A stretch of 64,000 bases of DNA from DATAJX01 sp036261915 (GTDB taxonomy: Bacteria > Pseudomonadota > Alphaproteobacteria > UBA2136 > UBA6156), in contig DATAJX010000003.1 of the NCBI GenBank assembly GCA_036261915.1, positions 1 to 64,000 of the forward strand, given 5' to 3'. Under the pieces are notes generated by a model. That model was not told where the DNA came from. It ran no database searches and saw nothing but the letters and a program-made list of their open reading frames with translations. Shown piece by piece: positions 33,886 through 41,997 of this stretch. Each line of letters starts with the position of its first letter. Position 1 is the stretch's first letter. Both the position numbers and the translations under genes were made by a program.

Positions 33886-34572
33886 ATGAGCAAAGGCGAT
33901 TTGAAACGGTTTTTTATCGACGACGAGTTGCGCGAAGGCGCGGTGGTGAAGCTGCCCGCCACGCTGGCCCGGCGGCTGGACACCGTGCTGCGCACCGACG
34001 AGGGTGCGCGCATTGGCCTGTTTAACGGCAGCAGCGGTTTGTTTGAGGCTGATGTGCTGCGCGACGGTAAGGCCGGTGTGGGCCGCGAACTGCTGGCCCA
34101 CACCCCCTGCCCGCCGCTGGAACTGTGGCTGGGGCTGCCCAAGCGCGACGCCTTTGAAACCTGCCTGCGCATGGCCACTGAACTGGGCGTGACCCGCATT
34201 GTGCCGTTGCTGACCAGCTTTGTGGTGAAGAAGGACATCAACCCCGAGCGCGCCCACACCCTGATGGTGGAAGCCTGCGAGCAATGCGAGCGGCTGGACC
34301 TGCCGGTGCTGGCGCCGATTGCCAAGCTTGATACGGCACTCCACACCTTGCAGGGTAAGCTGGCGTGGGCGGCCAGCCGTGAAGTTGAAGGCCGGGAAGA
34401 ATTGATGCCCGACCCGATGCTGCGCGCGATATTGATCGGGCCTGAAGGCGGGTTTTCCCCCGCCGAGGAAAACCTGCTGATGCGCCATGCCGGTGTGGTG
34501 CCGGTGAGTTTGGGCGACACGATACTTCGGGTGGATACGGCGGTGGCGGCAGGGCTTGCCCGCCTTAAATAG
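33886..34572 (+). CDS. rsmE: 16S rRNA m3U1498 methyltransferase
   Basis: The protein has 228 residues from ATG 33886 (MSKGDLKRFFI), which has a weak AAGG site. It is a SPOUT-fold methyltransferase that modifies U1498 of 16S rRNA. Signature segments are GLPKRDAFETCLRMATELGV, the SAM-binding IGPEGGFSPAEE and the knot end LGDTILRVDTAVAAGL. A strong terminator follows. The extra upstream frame to 33808 is not conserved in sequence character. Confidence 0.94.
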   Translation: MSKGDLKRFFIDDELREGAVVKLPATLARRLDTVLRTDEGARIGLFNGSSGLFEADVLRDGKAGVGRELLAHTPCPPLELWLGLPKRDAFETCLRMATELGVTRIVPLLTSFVVKKDINPERAHTLMVEACEQCERLDLPVLAPIAKLDTALHTLQGKLAWAASREVEGREELMPDPMLRAILIGPEGGFSPAEENLLMRHAGVVPVSLGDTILRVDTAVAAGLARLK

Positions 34573-34600
34573 AAAACACCCCGCCGCAGCGGGGTGTTTT
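34573..34600. terminator. bidirectional intrinsic terminator
   Basis: AAAACACCCCGC (34573-34584) and GCGGGGTGTTTT (34589-34600) form a perfect 12-bp stem with a CGCA loop. It ends rsmE and, on the other strand, the small 61-codon gene. Confidence 0.92.
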
Positions 34601-34634
34601 GATTTCGGGGGTCGATACCGGCGCAGGCGCCTGG

Positions 34635-34820
34635 TTAATCGTCGTAGTTGTAACCGATGCCGCCGCCCTTGTTGCGGCAATTGCGTTCGTTGACTTCGCG
34701 CTGGTTGCGGGTGGTGGGGTTGCTGAAATCTTCCTTCGGCAGGTCGGGCGAGGAAGGTTGGGTGATGACCCCACCGGCGGTAAGGGAATCGTCGTGCGAT
34801 AGCGAAGTGTTTTTGGGCAT
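34635..34820 (-). CDS. small hydrophilic protein
   Basis: The product has 61 residues from ATG 34820, preceded by GGAG at 8 bases. It is hydrophilic, with many Asn, Ser and Asp (MPKNTSLSHDD), and a Gly/Tyr-rich end (GGGIGYNYDD). It lies between the rsmE terminator and the pip gene on the minus strand. No domain was recognised. The start site and the terminator on both sides support a real small gene, but there is no homology evidence. Confidence 0.55.
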   Translation of the reverse strand: MPKNTSLSHDDSLTAGGVITQPSSPDLPKEDFSNPTTRNQREVNERNCRNKGGGIGYNYDD

Positions 34821-34907
34821 GTTGATGCTCCGGACAGGTATGAGGGATTGTGTAAAAGGTACGGTTTGGAAAGGGTGGGAAAGGACGCCTGCCTTTCGAA
34901 ACCTAAC

Positions 34908-34943
34908 GCAAGTAACCCGCCGATTATACCGGGGGTTACTTGC
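34908..34943. promoter_or_regulatory. inverted repeat at the end of pip
   Basis: GCAAGTAACCC (34908-34918) and GGGTTACTTGC (34933-34943) are a perfect 11-bp inverted repeat overlapping the pip stop codon. No T run follows, so it may be a weak terminator or an RNA 3' end stabiliser. Confidence 0.4.
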
Positions 34944-35841
34944 CCTTGGCAAGCGCCCTGGCTTGTTGCGCGACAGCGGCGATACGCGCCTTTTGGACCG
35001 GCGGCGTGGCGCGGTGCCCGGCGTGCGTGACCATGGTGAGCGTGCTACCCGGCAGTGCCTTGTGCAACGCCAATGCTGCGGCGGGCGGGGTGCACATATC
35101 GTAATGCGCCTGCACGATGTGGAGCGGAATGTTTTTGAGTTTGGCGGCGCCCTTGAGCAGCTGGTTGGGCGTGAAGAAGCAGTTGTTGGCGAAGTAATGG
35201 TGCATGACCTTCATGCGCGTGGGCAGGTAGGCATCGGCCTTGAGCGAGGCTTTGATGGCGGCGGCATCGGGTTCGAACTCCATGGTGAGGGCGTCGAACA
35301 GTGTCCAGGCCTCGGCCACCTGGCGGGCGCGTTTTTTGTCGCTTCCGGCCAACGCCTTGAGCACCGCGCCCGGTTTGGCCAGCGCGGTGGCGGCGGCATA
35401 TTCGGCCGGATAGAACATGGCCGCGCCGGTGGGTTGGGTGAGCCACTCGGTTTCGGCCTTTGTGCCGAGGTAGACCGCGCCGATGGTGAGCCCGCTGACG
35501 CGTTTGGGGTATGCCTGCGCGTAGGCAAGCGCCAGTGTGCTGCCCCAGCTGAAGCCGACCACCTGCCATTTTTGGATGTTCAAGTGGCTGCGCAGGCGCT
35601 CGAGGTCTTCGATGAGCAGTTGGGTGGTGTTGTGTTTGGTTTGGCCCAGCGGCGTAGATCGGCCGCAGCCGCGTTGGTCGTACAGGATGACCCACTGGCT
35701 TTTGAGGTTGAAATAGCGGGTGTGGCTTGCCTTGCTGCCGCTGCCGGGGCCGCCGTGCAGGTAGACCACCGGCGCGCCCTTGGGGTTGCCGTGTTCGGTG
35801 TAGTGCATGGTGTGGCCATGGCTGAGCGTGAGTTGGGGCAT
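34936..35841 (-). CDS. pip: prolyl aminopeptidase
   Basis: The product has 301 residues. It is an alpha/beta hydrolase with HGGPGSGSK near 29-37, the nucleophile Ser in GFSWGSTLALAYAQ, and a His in the C-terminal VTHAGHRATP. The family removes N-terminal proline from peptides in the cytoplasm. It lies divergently upstream of thrS (60 bp). The frame is complete, and its N-terminus (MPQLTLSHGHTMHYTEHGNPKG) matches short prolyl aminopeptidases. Confidence 0.9.
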   Translation of the reverse strand: MPQLTLSHGHTMHYTEHGNPKGAPVVYLHGGPGSGSKASHTRYFNLKSQWVILYDQRGCGRSTPLGQTKHNTTQLLIEDLERLRSHLNIQKWQVVGFSWGSTLALAYAQAYPKRVSGLTIGAVYLGTKAETEWLTQPTGAAMFYPAEYAAATALAKPGAVLKALAGSDKKRARQVAEAWTLFDALTMEFEPDAAAIKASLKADAYLPTRMKVMHHYFANNCFFTPNQLLKGAAKLKNIPLHIVQAHYDMCTPPAAALALHKALPGSTLTMVTHAGHRATPPVQKARIAAVAQQARALAKGK

Positions 35842-35901
35842 ATGGCCAAGGTAACAACCTGTATGCTAAAAGCCAAGCTCATATGAAAAAGGAGATGACC
35901 C

Positions 35902-37890
35902 ATGGTACGCATTACACTTCCCGATAATTCGGTGAAGGAATTTGCGGCCCCCACCACCGGCGCCGAGATCGCGGCGGGTATTGGCGCGGGTTTGGCCAAG
36001 GCGGCGCTGGCGATTGAAGTGGACGGTAAGCCTCAGGATTTAAGTGAGCCGATCGCCGCCGATGCCAAGGTGAACATTGCCACCGTGAAAGGTGAACTGG
36101 GTTTGGACACCATGCGCCACACCGTGGCGGCGCAGGTTTTGGCCCGTGCCATCAAAGAGATGTACCCCGGCGCCAAGCTGGCCATTGGACCCACCGTGGA
36201 CAACGGGTTTTACTATGACGTGGAATTCAGTGCGCCCTTGAGCAGCGAGGACCTGCCGAAAATTGAAGAGCGCATGCATGCCATCATTAAAGAAGGCAAC
36301 AGCGTGACCCGCGAGCTGTGGGACGCCGAGGAGCTGAAGGCGCACTTCAAAAAGACCGGCGACGACTACAAGCTGGAGATCATCGACGACGTGGCCGCCA
36401 AGGGCCAGTTGCTGCCCGGCGGCAAGGTGAGCGCGTACCGGCAGGGCAATGCGGGCGAGAATTTCATCGACCTGTGCGTGGGGCCGCACGTGCCGGATCT
36501 GGGCAAGATCACCGGCGCCTTCAAGCTGACCAATATTGCCGGGGCCTACTGGCGCGGCGACAGCGCCAACAAGCAGCTCACCCGCATTTACGGCGTGATG
36601 TTCGCGACCCAGAAAGAACTGGATGCCTACCTGGTGCAGCGCGCCGAAGCCGAGAAGCGCGACCACCGCAAGATAGGGCCCGCGCTGGACCTGTTCCATT
36701 TTCAGGAAGAGGCCCCCGGCCAGGCCTTTTGGCACCCGGCCGGCTGGACCATTTACACCGAGTTGACCGATTACCTGCGCCGCAAGCTGGACCGCGCCGG
36801 GTATGTGGAAGTGAACACCCCCAAGCTGGTGGACAAGGTGCTATACGAAAAGAGCGGGCACTGGGCCAACTACTTTGACGACCTGTTTTTGGTGAAGGAC
36901 GAACATGAGGGCAAGGTGGTGGGCATTCATGCCCTGAAGCCGATGAACTGCCCCTGCCATGTGCAGGTGTTCAACGTGGGCATCAAGAGCTACCGCGACC
37001 TGCCGCTGCGCATGGCCGAGTTTGGCAGCTGCATGCGCAACGAAAGCCACGGCGCGCTGCACGGGTTGATGCGCGTGCGCGCCTTTACGCAGGATGACGC
37101 GCACATTTTTTGCACCACCGAGCAGATCCAGGAAGAGAGCATCGCGTTTTGCGCCCTGCTGAAAGAGGTGTACGCCGACCTTGGTTTTGAGAACTACTTT
37201 TTGAAGCTGAGCACCCGGCCGGAGAAGCGCATCGGCAGCGATGAGATTTGGGACATTGCCGAGAACGCGTTGATGGAAACCTGCAAGCGCACCGGCATGG
37301 ACTGGAAGATAAGCCCCGGCGACGGCGCGTTTTACGGCCCGAAACTGGAATTTACCGTGCGCGACAGCATTGGCCGCGACTGGCAGCTGGGCACCTTGCA
37401 GGTGGACTTTAACATGCCGCAGCGCCTTGACGCCTTTTACACCGCAGAGGACGGCAGCAAGCAGCACCCGGTGATGCTCCACCGCGCCATTTTGGGCAGC
37501 CTTGAGCGGTTCATAGGCGTGCTGATCGAGAACAGCGAAGGGAAGTTCCCGGTGTGGTTGAGCCCGGTGCAGGCCATTGTCATTCCCATTACCGACAAGC
37601 AGAACGACTATGCCGACGACGTGGCCGCCAAGTTGCGCGCGGCAGCCGTGACCGCCACCGGCGGGTTGCGCGTGGAAGTGGATGCCAGCAACGAGCGCAT
37701 GCAGAAAAAGATCCTGTTCGCGCAGCAGCGCAAGATACCCTACATGCTGGTGGTGGGTGACAAGGAGCGCGAGGCCGGCACCGTGGCCGTGCGGTTGCGC
37801 GACGGCACCGACCTAGGCGCCGTGAAGCTGGAGGCATTCATGGAACGCATCGGCGGCGAAATTGCCGCACGCCGCGACGTTCAATTATAA
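35902..37890 (+). CDS. thrS: threonyl-tRNA synthetase
   Basis: The product has 662 residues. The TGS domain (about 1-62), the editing domain region (HTVAAQVLARAIKEMYPGAKL onward) and the class II core are visible: motif 2-like MRNESHGALHGLMRVRAFTQDDAHIF, motif 3-like HPVMLHRAILGSLERFIGVL, and the C-terminal anticodon-binding domain. It charges tRNA-Thr. AAAAAGGAGATGACCC precedes ATG 35902. infC lies about 1.3 kb downstream, with small genes inserted between. Confidence 0.97.
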   Translation: MVRITLPDNSVKEFAAPTTGAEIAAGIGAGLAKAALAIEVDGKPQDLSEPIAADAKVNIATVKGELGLDTMRHTVAAQVLARAIKEMYPGAKLAIGPTVDNGFYYDVEFSAPLSSEDLPKIEERMHAIIKEGNSVTRELWDAEELKAHFKKTGDDYKLEIIDDVAAKGQLLPGGKVSAYRQGNAGENFIDLCVGPHVPDLGKITGAFKLTNIAGAYWRGDSANKQLTRIYGVMFATQKELDAYLVQRAEAEKRDHRKIGPALDLFHFQEEAPGQAFWHPAGWTIYTELTDYLRRKLDRAGYVEVNTPKLVDKVLYEKSGHWANYFDDLFLVKDEHEGKVVGIHALKPMNCPCHVQVFNVGIKSYRDLPLRMAEFGSCMRNESHGALHGLMRVRAFTQDDAHIFCTTEQIQEESIAFCALLKEVYADLGFENYFLKLSTRPEKRIGSDEIWDIAENALMETCKRTGMDWKISPGDGAFYGPKLEFTVRDSIGRDWQLGTLQVDFNMPQRLDAFYTAEDGSKQHPVMLHRAILGSLERFIGVLIENSEGKFPVWLSPVQAIVIPITDKQNDYADDVAAKLRAAAVTATGGLRVEVDASNERMQKKILFAQQRKIPYMLVVGDKEREAGTVAVRLRDGTDLGAVKLEAFMERIGGEIAARRDVQL

Positions 37891-37919
37891 AAAAAGCGCT
37901 GGGATGTGCCCTTGAGGGC

Positions 37920-37949
37920 TGGACAGGTACGGCCATGCGGAGCATAAGC
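37920..37949 (+). promoter_or_regulatory. candidate promoter for the first glutamine-rich gene
   Basis: TGGACA (37920-37925) and an ATAAGC/CATAAG -10-like element (37943-37949) are spaced about 17-18 bases. The same arrangement occurs before the second glutamine-rich gene, which strengthens the call. Confidence 0.4.
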
Positions 37950-37992
37950 CGCCCGTTGCCAAACCGGTAACTTTTTACAAGGAAACTTGAAC

Positions 37993-38118
37993 ATGGGTAA
38001 CAACCCAAATCAGAATCCGGGCCAGAAACCCGGCCAACAGCAGCAGCAGCCCGGCCAGAAGCCAGGCCAGCAGCAGGGTGGCGGGAACAAGGACGGCCAG
38101 CGCCAGAGCGGCAAGTAA
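37993..38118 (+). CDS. very small glutamine/proline/glycine-rich protein
   Basis: The frame has 41 codons from ATG 37993 and was too short for ordinary gene calling. The product is MGNNPNQNPGQKPGQQQQQ followed by a second PGQKPGQQQ and a Gly-rich basic end. It has no signal peptide or membrane segment and would be disordered. AGGAAACTT precedes the start, and a strong terminator follows the stop. Similar short Gln-rich proteins occur in alphaproteobacteria, but I know of no established function. It has a paralogue-like neighbour at 38283 with a related leader. Confidence 0.6.
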   Translation: MGNNPNQNPGQKPGQQQQQPGQKPGQQQGGGNKDGQRQSGK

Positions 38119-38164
38119 AGCCGGCGCGGTTCTGAACTGCACCATAGAAAACCGCAAGGTTTAT

Positions 38165-38190
38165 GGCGGCCCCCCGGGGCCGCCTTTTTT
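38165..38190 (+). terminator. intrinsic terminator
   Basis: GGCGGCCCC and GGGGCCGCC form a 9-bp stem followed by six T. It ends the first glutamine-rich gene. Confidence 0.9.
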
Positions 38191-38196
38191 GCGCGC

Positions 38197-38226
38197 TGGA
38201 CAGGCCGCCGCGGGCCAGGCTATAAC
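38197..38226 (+). promoter_or_regulatory. candidate promoter for the second glutamine-rich gene
   Basis: TGGACA (38197-38202) and TATAAC (38221-38226) are separated by 18 bases, directly after the terminator of the preceding gene. Confidence 0.5.
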
Positions 38227-38282
38227 CCGCGCCGTTGCAAGACCCGCAACATCTGATGTTTACCATTTGACAGGGAACTTAC

Positions 38283-38459
38283 ATGACCACACCCAAGCAG
38301 CGCCGCACCGCCGCCCAGAACGGTGAAACCGCCCACAGCGACAGCGTGAACCTTCCCGCCCGGAAACAGGCCGCGCAGCAACAGCAGCAGGCCAGCCAGC
38401 CGCCGCAAGGCAGCGCGCGGCGCGGCGAAGTGAGCGACGGCAGCCGTCGCGGCGGTTAA
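38283..38459 (+). CDS. small glutamine-rich basic protein
   Basis: The frame has 58 codons from ATG 38283. The product starts MTTPKQRRTAAQNGET, has a QQQQQ run in the middle and ends in an Arg/Gly-rich tail (SARRGEVSDGSRRGG). It is likely disordered and nucleic-acid-friendly by charge. AGGGAACTT precedes the start, close to the leader of the first small gene. A very strong terminator follows. Function unknown. Confidence 0.6.
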   Translation: MTTPKQRRTAAQNGETAHSDSVNLPARKQAAQQQQQASQPPQGSARRGEVSDGSRRGG

Positions 38460-38480
38460 GCCTTTTCGTATTCGGCGCAA

Positions 38481-38520
38481 AAATGCCGGCAACCTGTGAG
38501 GGTTGCCGGCATTTTCGATT
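38481..38520. terminator. strong intrinsic terminator
   Basis: AAATGCCGGCAACC (38481-38494) and GGTTGCCGGCATTT (38501-38514) form a perfect 14-bp stem with a 6-base loop. It ends the second glutamine-rich gene and, convergently, the membrane protein gene. Confidence 0.93.
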
Positions 38521-39027
38521 TTAGTGATGCGGGCTGCCGAGCGCACCGTTGCGTTGGGATTTGCGCTCGGGCAGCGGCGGCATTTGCGGTTGCCGGTGCT
38601 GCGCCGGGGCCAGCGGCGGCGGTGCGGGTTCGTAGGCTTCGGGTTGCGTGTGCAGGACCGAAGGATCGCTGATGGCTTCGAGGCGCATGTCTTCGCGGCC
38701 CTGCTGGTAGGCCTGGCTGTCGATGAGGTGCTTGATGCCTTCGACCATGGTGACCACCCCGTTGCCGAGGACCTTGATCATCGAGCTTTCGAGGCCGAAC
38801 ATGGTGGTGTCGAGCTTTTTGGCGTGGGCCCGGAAGGTGCCCATGAACACCAGGCAGCCGCCCAGGATGGCCAGAACCATGCCCAACAGCCCGAGATTGG
38901 CCGTGGAGTTGAGCAGCTTGAGGAGGATCTCGGCCCCCAGCATGGGCCGGATGGGCCCCTGGTACATGCCGGCCATGTAGAGCAGCATGCCGCCGAGAAC
39001 GGCGCAGATCGTGCCGATTGTTCGCAT
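38521..39027 (-). CDS. membrane protein with two N-terminal helices
   Basis: The protein has 168 residues from ATG 39027, chosen because AGGAAACTC lies 6 bases upstream; the frame extends to 39183 without conserved character. Two membrane segments are near 5-25 and 40-62 (LGLLGMVLAILGGCLVFMGTF). An amphipathic region and a proline-rich hydrophilic tail (PAPPPLAPAQ) follow. I recognise no family. It is convergent with the small Gln-rich genes and divergent from infC. Confidence 0.65.
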   Translation of the reverse strand: MRTIGTICAVLGGMLLYMAGMYQGPIRPMLGAEILLKLLNSTANLGLLGMVLAILGGCLVFMGTFRAHAKKLDTTMFGLESSMIKVLGNGVVTMVEGIKHLIDSQAYQQGREDMRLEAISDPSVLHTQPEAYEPAPPPLAPAQHRQPQMPPLPERKSQRNGALGSPHH

Positions 39028-39168
39028 TTTCAGAGTTTCCTTTTGCCCCCGCCTGTGCGGGAAGCGGTTGGGGGTGGGTAGAAAAGGTATGGTAGGCCGC
39101 AGGGATATGGGATGGCCCGGCCCGGTTTCAAGGGGGTGGCGATAATGAGCGGTTTGGTGCGGTACTTC

Positions 39169-39196
39169 TTGTTTTTTTACCAAATTCTGCTAATTA
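39169..39196 (+). promoter_or_regulatory. candidate infC promoter
   Basis: TTGTTT (39169-39174) and TAATTA (39191-39196) are separated by 16 bases, 34 bases upstream of the infC start. Confidence 0.45.
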
Positions 39197-39229
39197 ATGG
39201 GCCATGACTATGAATGAAGGGTTTTAACC

Positions 39230-39817
39230 ATCGGCCGATTTCGCGGCACGCCGGAGCGCAACCGGCAAAATGAACACCGTATCAATAACGACATCCGCGT
39301 GCCGAATGTGCGCGTGATCGGCCCCGAGGGCGAGAATTTGGGTATCATGACCACCCGCGACGCCGTGGCCAAGGCCCAGCAGCTGGGTTTTGACTTGGTG
39401 GAGATTAGCCCCAACGTCAGCCCGCCCATTTGCAAGATCCTGGATTACGGCAAGTTCCGCTTCCAGGAACAGAAGCGCAAGAGCGAAGCCAAAAAGAACC
39501 AGCACATTGTTGAAGTGAAGGAAATGAGCATTCGCCCCGGCACCGAGGAGAATGACTACCAGATCAAGCTGAAGAAGATCCGCGAGTTTTTGACCGACGG
39601 CAACAAGGCCAAGGTGAATTTGCGTTTCCGCGGCCGCGAAGTGACCCACAGCGATCTGGGCACCCAGATGATCGACCGGTTGGTGGCTGATACCGCCGAC
39701 ATTGCCAAGGTGGATTTCCGCAGCGGATTGGAAGGCCGTTTTATGAATTTGGTGTTGAGCCCGGACAAGAAGGCCAAAAAGGCCGAACCCAAGCCGGCCG
39801 AGAAAACCGAGAAGTAA
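39230..39817 (+). CDS. infC: translation initiation factor IF-3 with an apparent AUC start
   Basis: The protein has 195 residues when begun at ATC 39230. The first GTG in frame (39299) would cut off the conserved INNDIR segment of the IF-3 N-domain, and no ATG, GTG or TTG lies between the in-frame stop at 39215 and 39299. ATC is preceded by GAAGGG 11-13 bases upstream. E. coli infC uses AUU, and IF-3 itself selects against such starts, giving autoregulation, so the same control is likely here. The core (ISPNVSPPICKILDYGKF, MSIRPGTEENDYQIKLKK) is typical. IF-3 binds the 30S subunit and checks the start codon. Confidence 0.93.
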   Translation: MGRFRGTPERNRQNEHRINNDIRVPNVRVIGPEGENLGIMTTRDAVAKAQQLGFDLVEISPNVSPPICKILDYGKFRFQEQKRKSEAKKNQHIVEVKEMSIRPGTEENDYQIKLKKIREFLTDGNKAKVNLRFRGREVTHSDLGTQMIDRLVADTADIAKVDFRSGLEGRFMNLVLSPDKKAKKAEPKPAEKTEK

Positions 39818-39848
39818 AAACAAACCCGCCGATGGCGGGTTTGTTTTT
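39816..39848 (+). terminator. intrinsic terminator after infC
   Basis: AAAAACAAACCCGCC (39816-39830) and GGCGGGTTTGTTTTT (39834-39848) form a 15-bp stem with a GAT loop and an internal T run. Confidence 0.92.
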
Positions 39849-39911
39849 ACTGGCCAATAGCCGGGTTTTTGTATACGTATTTGAAACACTTGTTTACCAC
39901 GGAGACACCCC

Positions 39912-40487
39912 ATGAACGTTTTACTGGCTTCGCCCGATTTTGCCCGGGCGCATGAACTGGACAAACTGCTCGGGAAGTTTTTGGGTGCCGGGCTCAGGCC
40001 CCTGGTTTTGGGCGGTTACCTTCGGGACCGCGTGCTTGGCCTGGAACCCCGGGACATTGATGTTTTTGTGCATGCCGACAGGAACGCCGTGATGGGGTTG
40101 TTCGGCATGCCGGTGACACACCCGATGGATGGCGACTATGACGGCAGCGGCGGCATGGAATGGCCGCGACTGCGAAGGAACATTGCCTTTGAGGTGATGA
40201 CCTTCGGGGTTTCGGGATATGCCCAACCCGTTCAGGTGATGGCGACGGCCGACCCCTTTTCGCCAGCCGACCTGGTACGGCGCGGCGACTTTGGGGTGAA
40301 CCAGATTGCCTATGACGGCCGGTTGGTTTACCGCACCCAGGCCTTTGACAACGACATGGCGCACCGCCAGCTGGTGATGCGCCACAACCATACGCCGCGA
40401 CCGTGCCGCCAAAGGCGTACCGAAGACCTGGCTGAACACCTTGGCCTTGCCGGGTTCAACCTGCGGCACAGACTGTTTGCGAAATGA
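39912..40487 (+). CDS. stand-alone nucleotidyltransferase-like protein
   Basis: The product has 191 residues. LVLGGYLRDRVLGLEPRDIDVFV (about 31-53) is the GG...RD...DxD signature of the polyA polymerase/CCA-adding head domain, but no C-terminal RNA-binding region is present, so the substrate is open. The gene is flanked by two intrinsic terminators and is single. ACGGAGACACCCC precedes ATG 39912. It may be a mini-nucleotidyltransferase; such short forms are known in phages and some bacteria. Confidence 0.7.
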   Translation: MNVLLASPDFARAHELDKLLGKFLGAGLRPLVLGGYLRDRVLGLEPRDIDVFVHADRNAVMGLFGMPVTHPMDGDYDGSGGMEWPRLRRNIAFEVMTFGVSGYAQPVQVMATADPFSPADLVRRGDFGVNQIAYDGRLVYRTQAFDNDMAHRQLVMRHNHTPRPCRQRRTEDLAEHLGLAGFNLRHRLFAK

Positions 40488-40492
40488 AAACG

Positions 40493-40519
40493 AAAAGCCC
40501 GCCGGTTGGCGGGCTTTTT
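40493..40519. terminator. bidirectional intrinsic terminator
   Basis: AAAAGCCCGCC (40493-40503) and GGCGGGCTTTT (40508-40518) form an 11-bp stem with a GGTT loop, followed by T. It ends the nucleotidyltransferase gene and overlaps the convergent solute-binding gene end. Confidence 0.9.
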
Positions 40520-41981
40520 ATTTTTGGCAGGTGGTGAGGCCTTTGTAGCTGCCGGGCATGTCGATGGTGCAGCCCAACACCCCTGGTGCGGTGACGAGGA
40601 CCTGGTTGCGGCGGAACAGCGGCAGGTAGGGCCGCACCGCCGCGATCTGCTTTTGCGCCGCGATGGCGTAGGCGGTTTGCTGCTGTGCCGTGGGTGCGGT
40701 GTGCAGGGCTTCGAGCAGCTGGTTGAGGGTTTCGTCGTCGACTTTGCCGCGGTTGAACCCGTTGGGCGGCGTTTGCGTGCGGTGGAAGACGCTGTAGAGG
40801 AAATCGGGCGTTTGCAGGCCGGTCCAGGTGAGCAGCACCATGTCGAAGCGGCCGGTTTTGATGGCGTCGTACAGCGCGGCCCATTCGGTGGGCCGGATAT
40901 CGACCTTGATGCCGACCTGACCCCATTGCTGCTGGATGACCTGCGCGAGGCGCTGGGCGGTGGGGTCGGTGCTGGTGGTGAGGGTGAAGGCGACGCGCGT
41001 GCCGTCGGGGCCGGGGAGCAAGGTTTCGTCGAGCGTTTGCATCACGCCGGCGGGGTCGTAGGGTTCTTCGGGTGCTTCCCACGTGGCGGGGCCTCCCGGC
41101 GGCAGCAGCGAGCCCGCCGGTTGGGCCTGCCCGCCCAGCAGGTTTTTGCGCAGGGCTTCGCGGTTTAAACTTTGCGCCATGGCCTGCCGCAACAGCGGAT
41201 TGGCGAGGTCGGAATTACGGAAGTTGTAGGCAAGGTAGGTGTAGCTGCTGCCGGGCGTGCCCTGCACCGTGAAGTTTTTTTGCTGCGCGAAGGTGACCAG
41301 TTCGGGCGGCAGGTCGTTCTGCACCACATCGACCTCGCCGTTCTGCAGCTTGAGCAGGCGGGTGGTGGGATCGGGCAGGTAGAGGAACTGCAGCGCGGGT
41401 TTGGTTTTGTCGAGCGGGGTGAGTGTGACGTTGCCGAGGGTGTCGGGCGTGCCAAGGGTATAGGCCCCTGCCCCGGCGGTTTCGTTCGCCGGGTTGGCCA
41501 GCGGGATCTGCGCGAGGGTGTTAAGGAAGTCGGGCATGGGGCGCGGCAGCGTGAACAGCAGCGTGCCGCCCTGCGTGCCGATGCCCACGTTGTTCAGCAG
41601 CCCCGACATGGGGCTTTTGCCGTTGCGCTGCACCTGCGTGAGCCACGTGGCGACGGTGGCGGCGGTGAGCGGGGCGCCGTCGGTGTAGGTTTTGCCTTCG
41701 GGCAGCTGGCAGGTGGCCAGTTGCGGCGTTTGGAGCGCGCAGGACTGCGCCACCAGCGGTGCGGGTTGGCCGTTTGCGCTTTGCGCCAGCAGGGCGGGGT
41801 GGGTAAGTTGCAGCAGGCGGGCGCCGGCGGCGTCGGTGGCCATGGTGGGGCTTAAGCTTTTGGGCGTGTAGGCCACCGCGATGCGGATGGTGGCGGTACG
41901 TTGTTGGGCGGCCACAGGGTGCACACAAAGTAGTGCGAATATGGCCAGAAAAAAGGCGATGGCATGGCGCGGGGCGTTCAT
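40518..41981 (-). CDS. peptide-type ABC transporter substrate-binding protein, family 5
   Basis: The protein has 487 residues from ATG 41981, which begins a signal peptide (AIAFFLAIFALLCVHPVAA, cleavage at AQQ). The mature part has the family 5 pattern: TYTDGAPLTAATVATWL, YTYLAYNFRNSDLANPLLRQA, and GVLGCTIDMPG at the end. It would bind peptides or nickel in the periplasm and pass them to an ABC transporter, although no permease genes are adjacent. Its start is only 16 bp from the divergent LysM gene. The GTG/ATG codons upstream would overlap that gene. Confidence 0.88.
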   Translation of the reverse strand: MNAPRHAIAFFLAIFALLCVHPVAAQQRTATIRIAVAYTPKSLSPTMATDAAGARLLQLTHPALLAQSANGQPAPLVAQSCALQTPQLATCQLPEGKTYTDGAPLTAATVATWLTQVQRNGKSPMSGLLNNVGIGTQGGTLLFTLPRPMPDFLNTLAQIPLANPANETAGAGAYTLGTPDTLGNVTLTPLDKTKPALQFLYLPDPTTRLLKLQNGEVDVVQNDLPPELVTFAQQKNFTVQGTPGSSYTYLAYNFRNSDLANPLLRQAMAQSLNREALRKNLLGGQAQPAGSLLPPGGPATWEAPEEPYDPAGVMQTLDETLLPGPDGTRVAFTLTTSTDPTAQRLAQVIQQQWGQVGIKVDIRPTEWAALYDAIKTGRFDMVLLTWTGLQTPDFLYSVFHRTQTPPNGFNRGKVDDETLNQLLEALHTAPTAQQQTAYAIAAQKQIAAVRPYLPLFRRNQVLVTAPGVLGCTIDMPGSYKGLTTCQK

Positions 41982-41997
41982 TCCCGTATGATAAGCC

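Noticed and set aside
32517..34520. 667-codon frame as one glycosyltransferase
   Set aside because: The part upstream of 33656 overlaps rsmE and the repeats; the family N-terminus begins at 33656.
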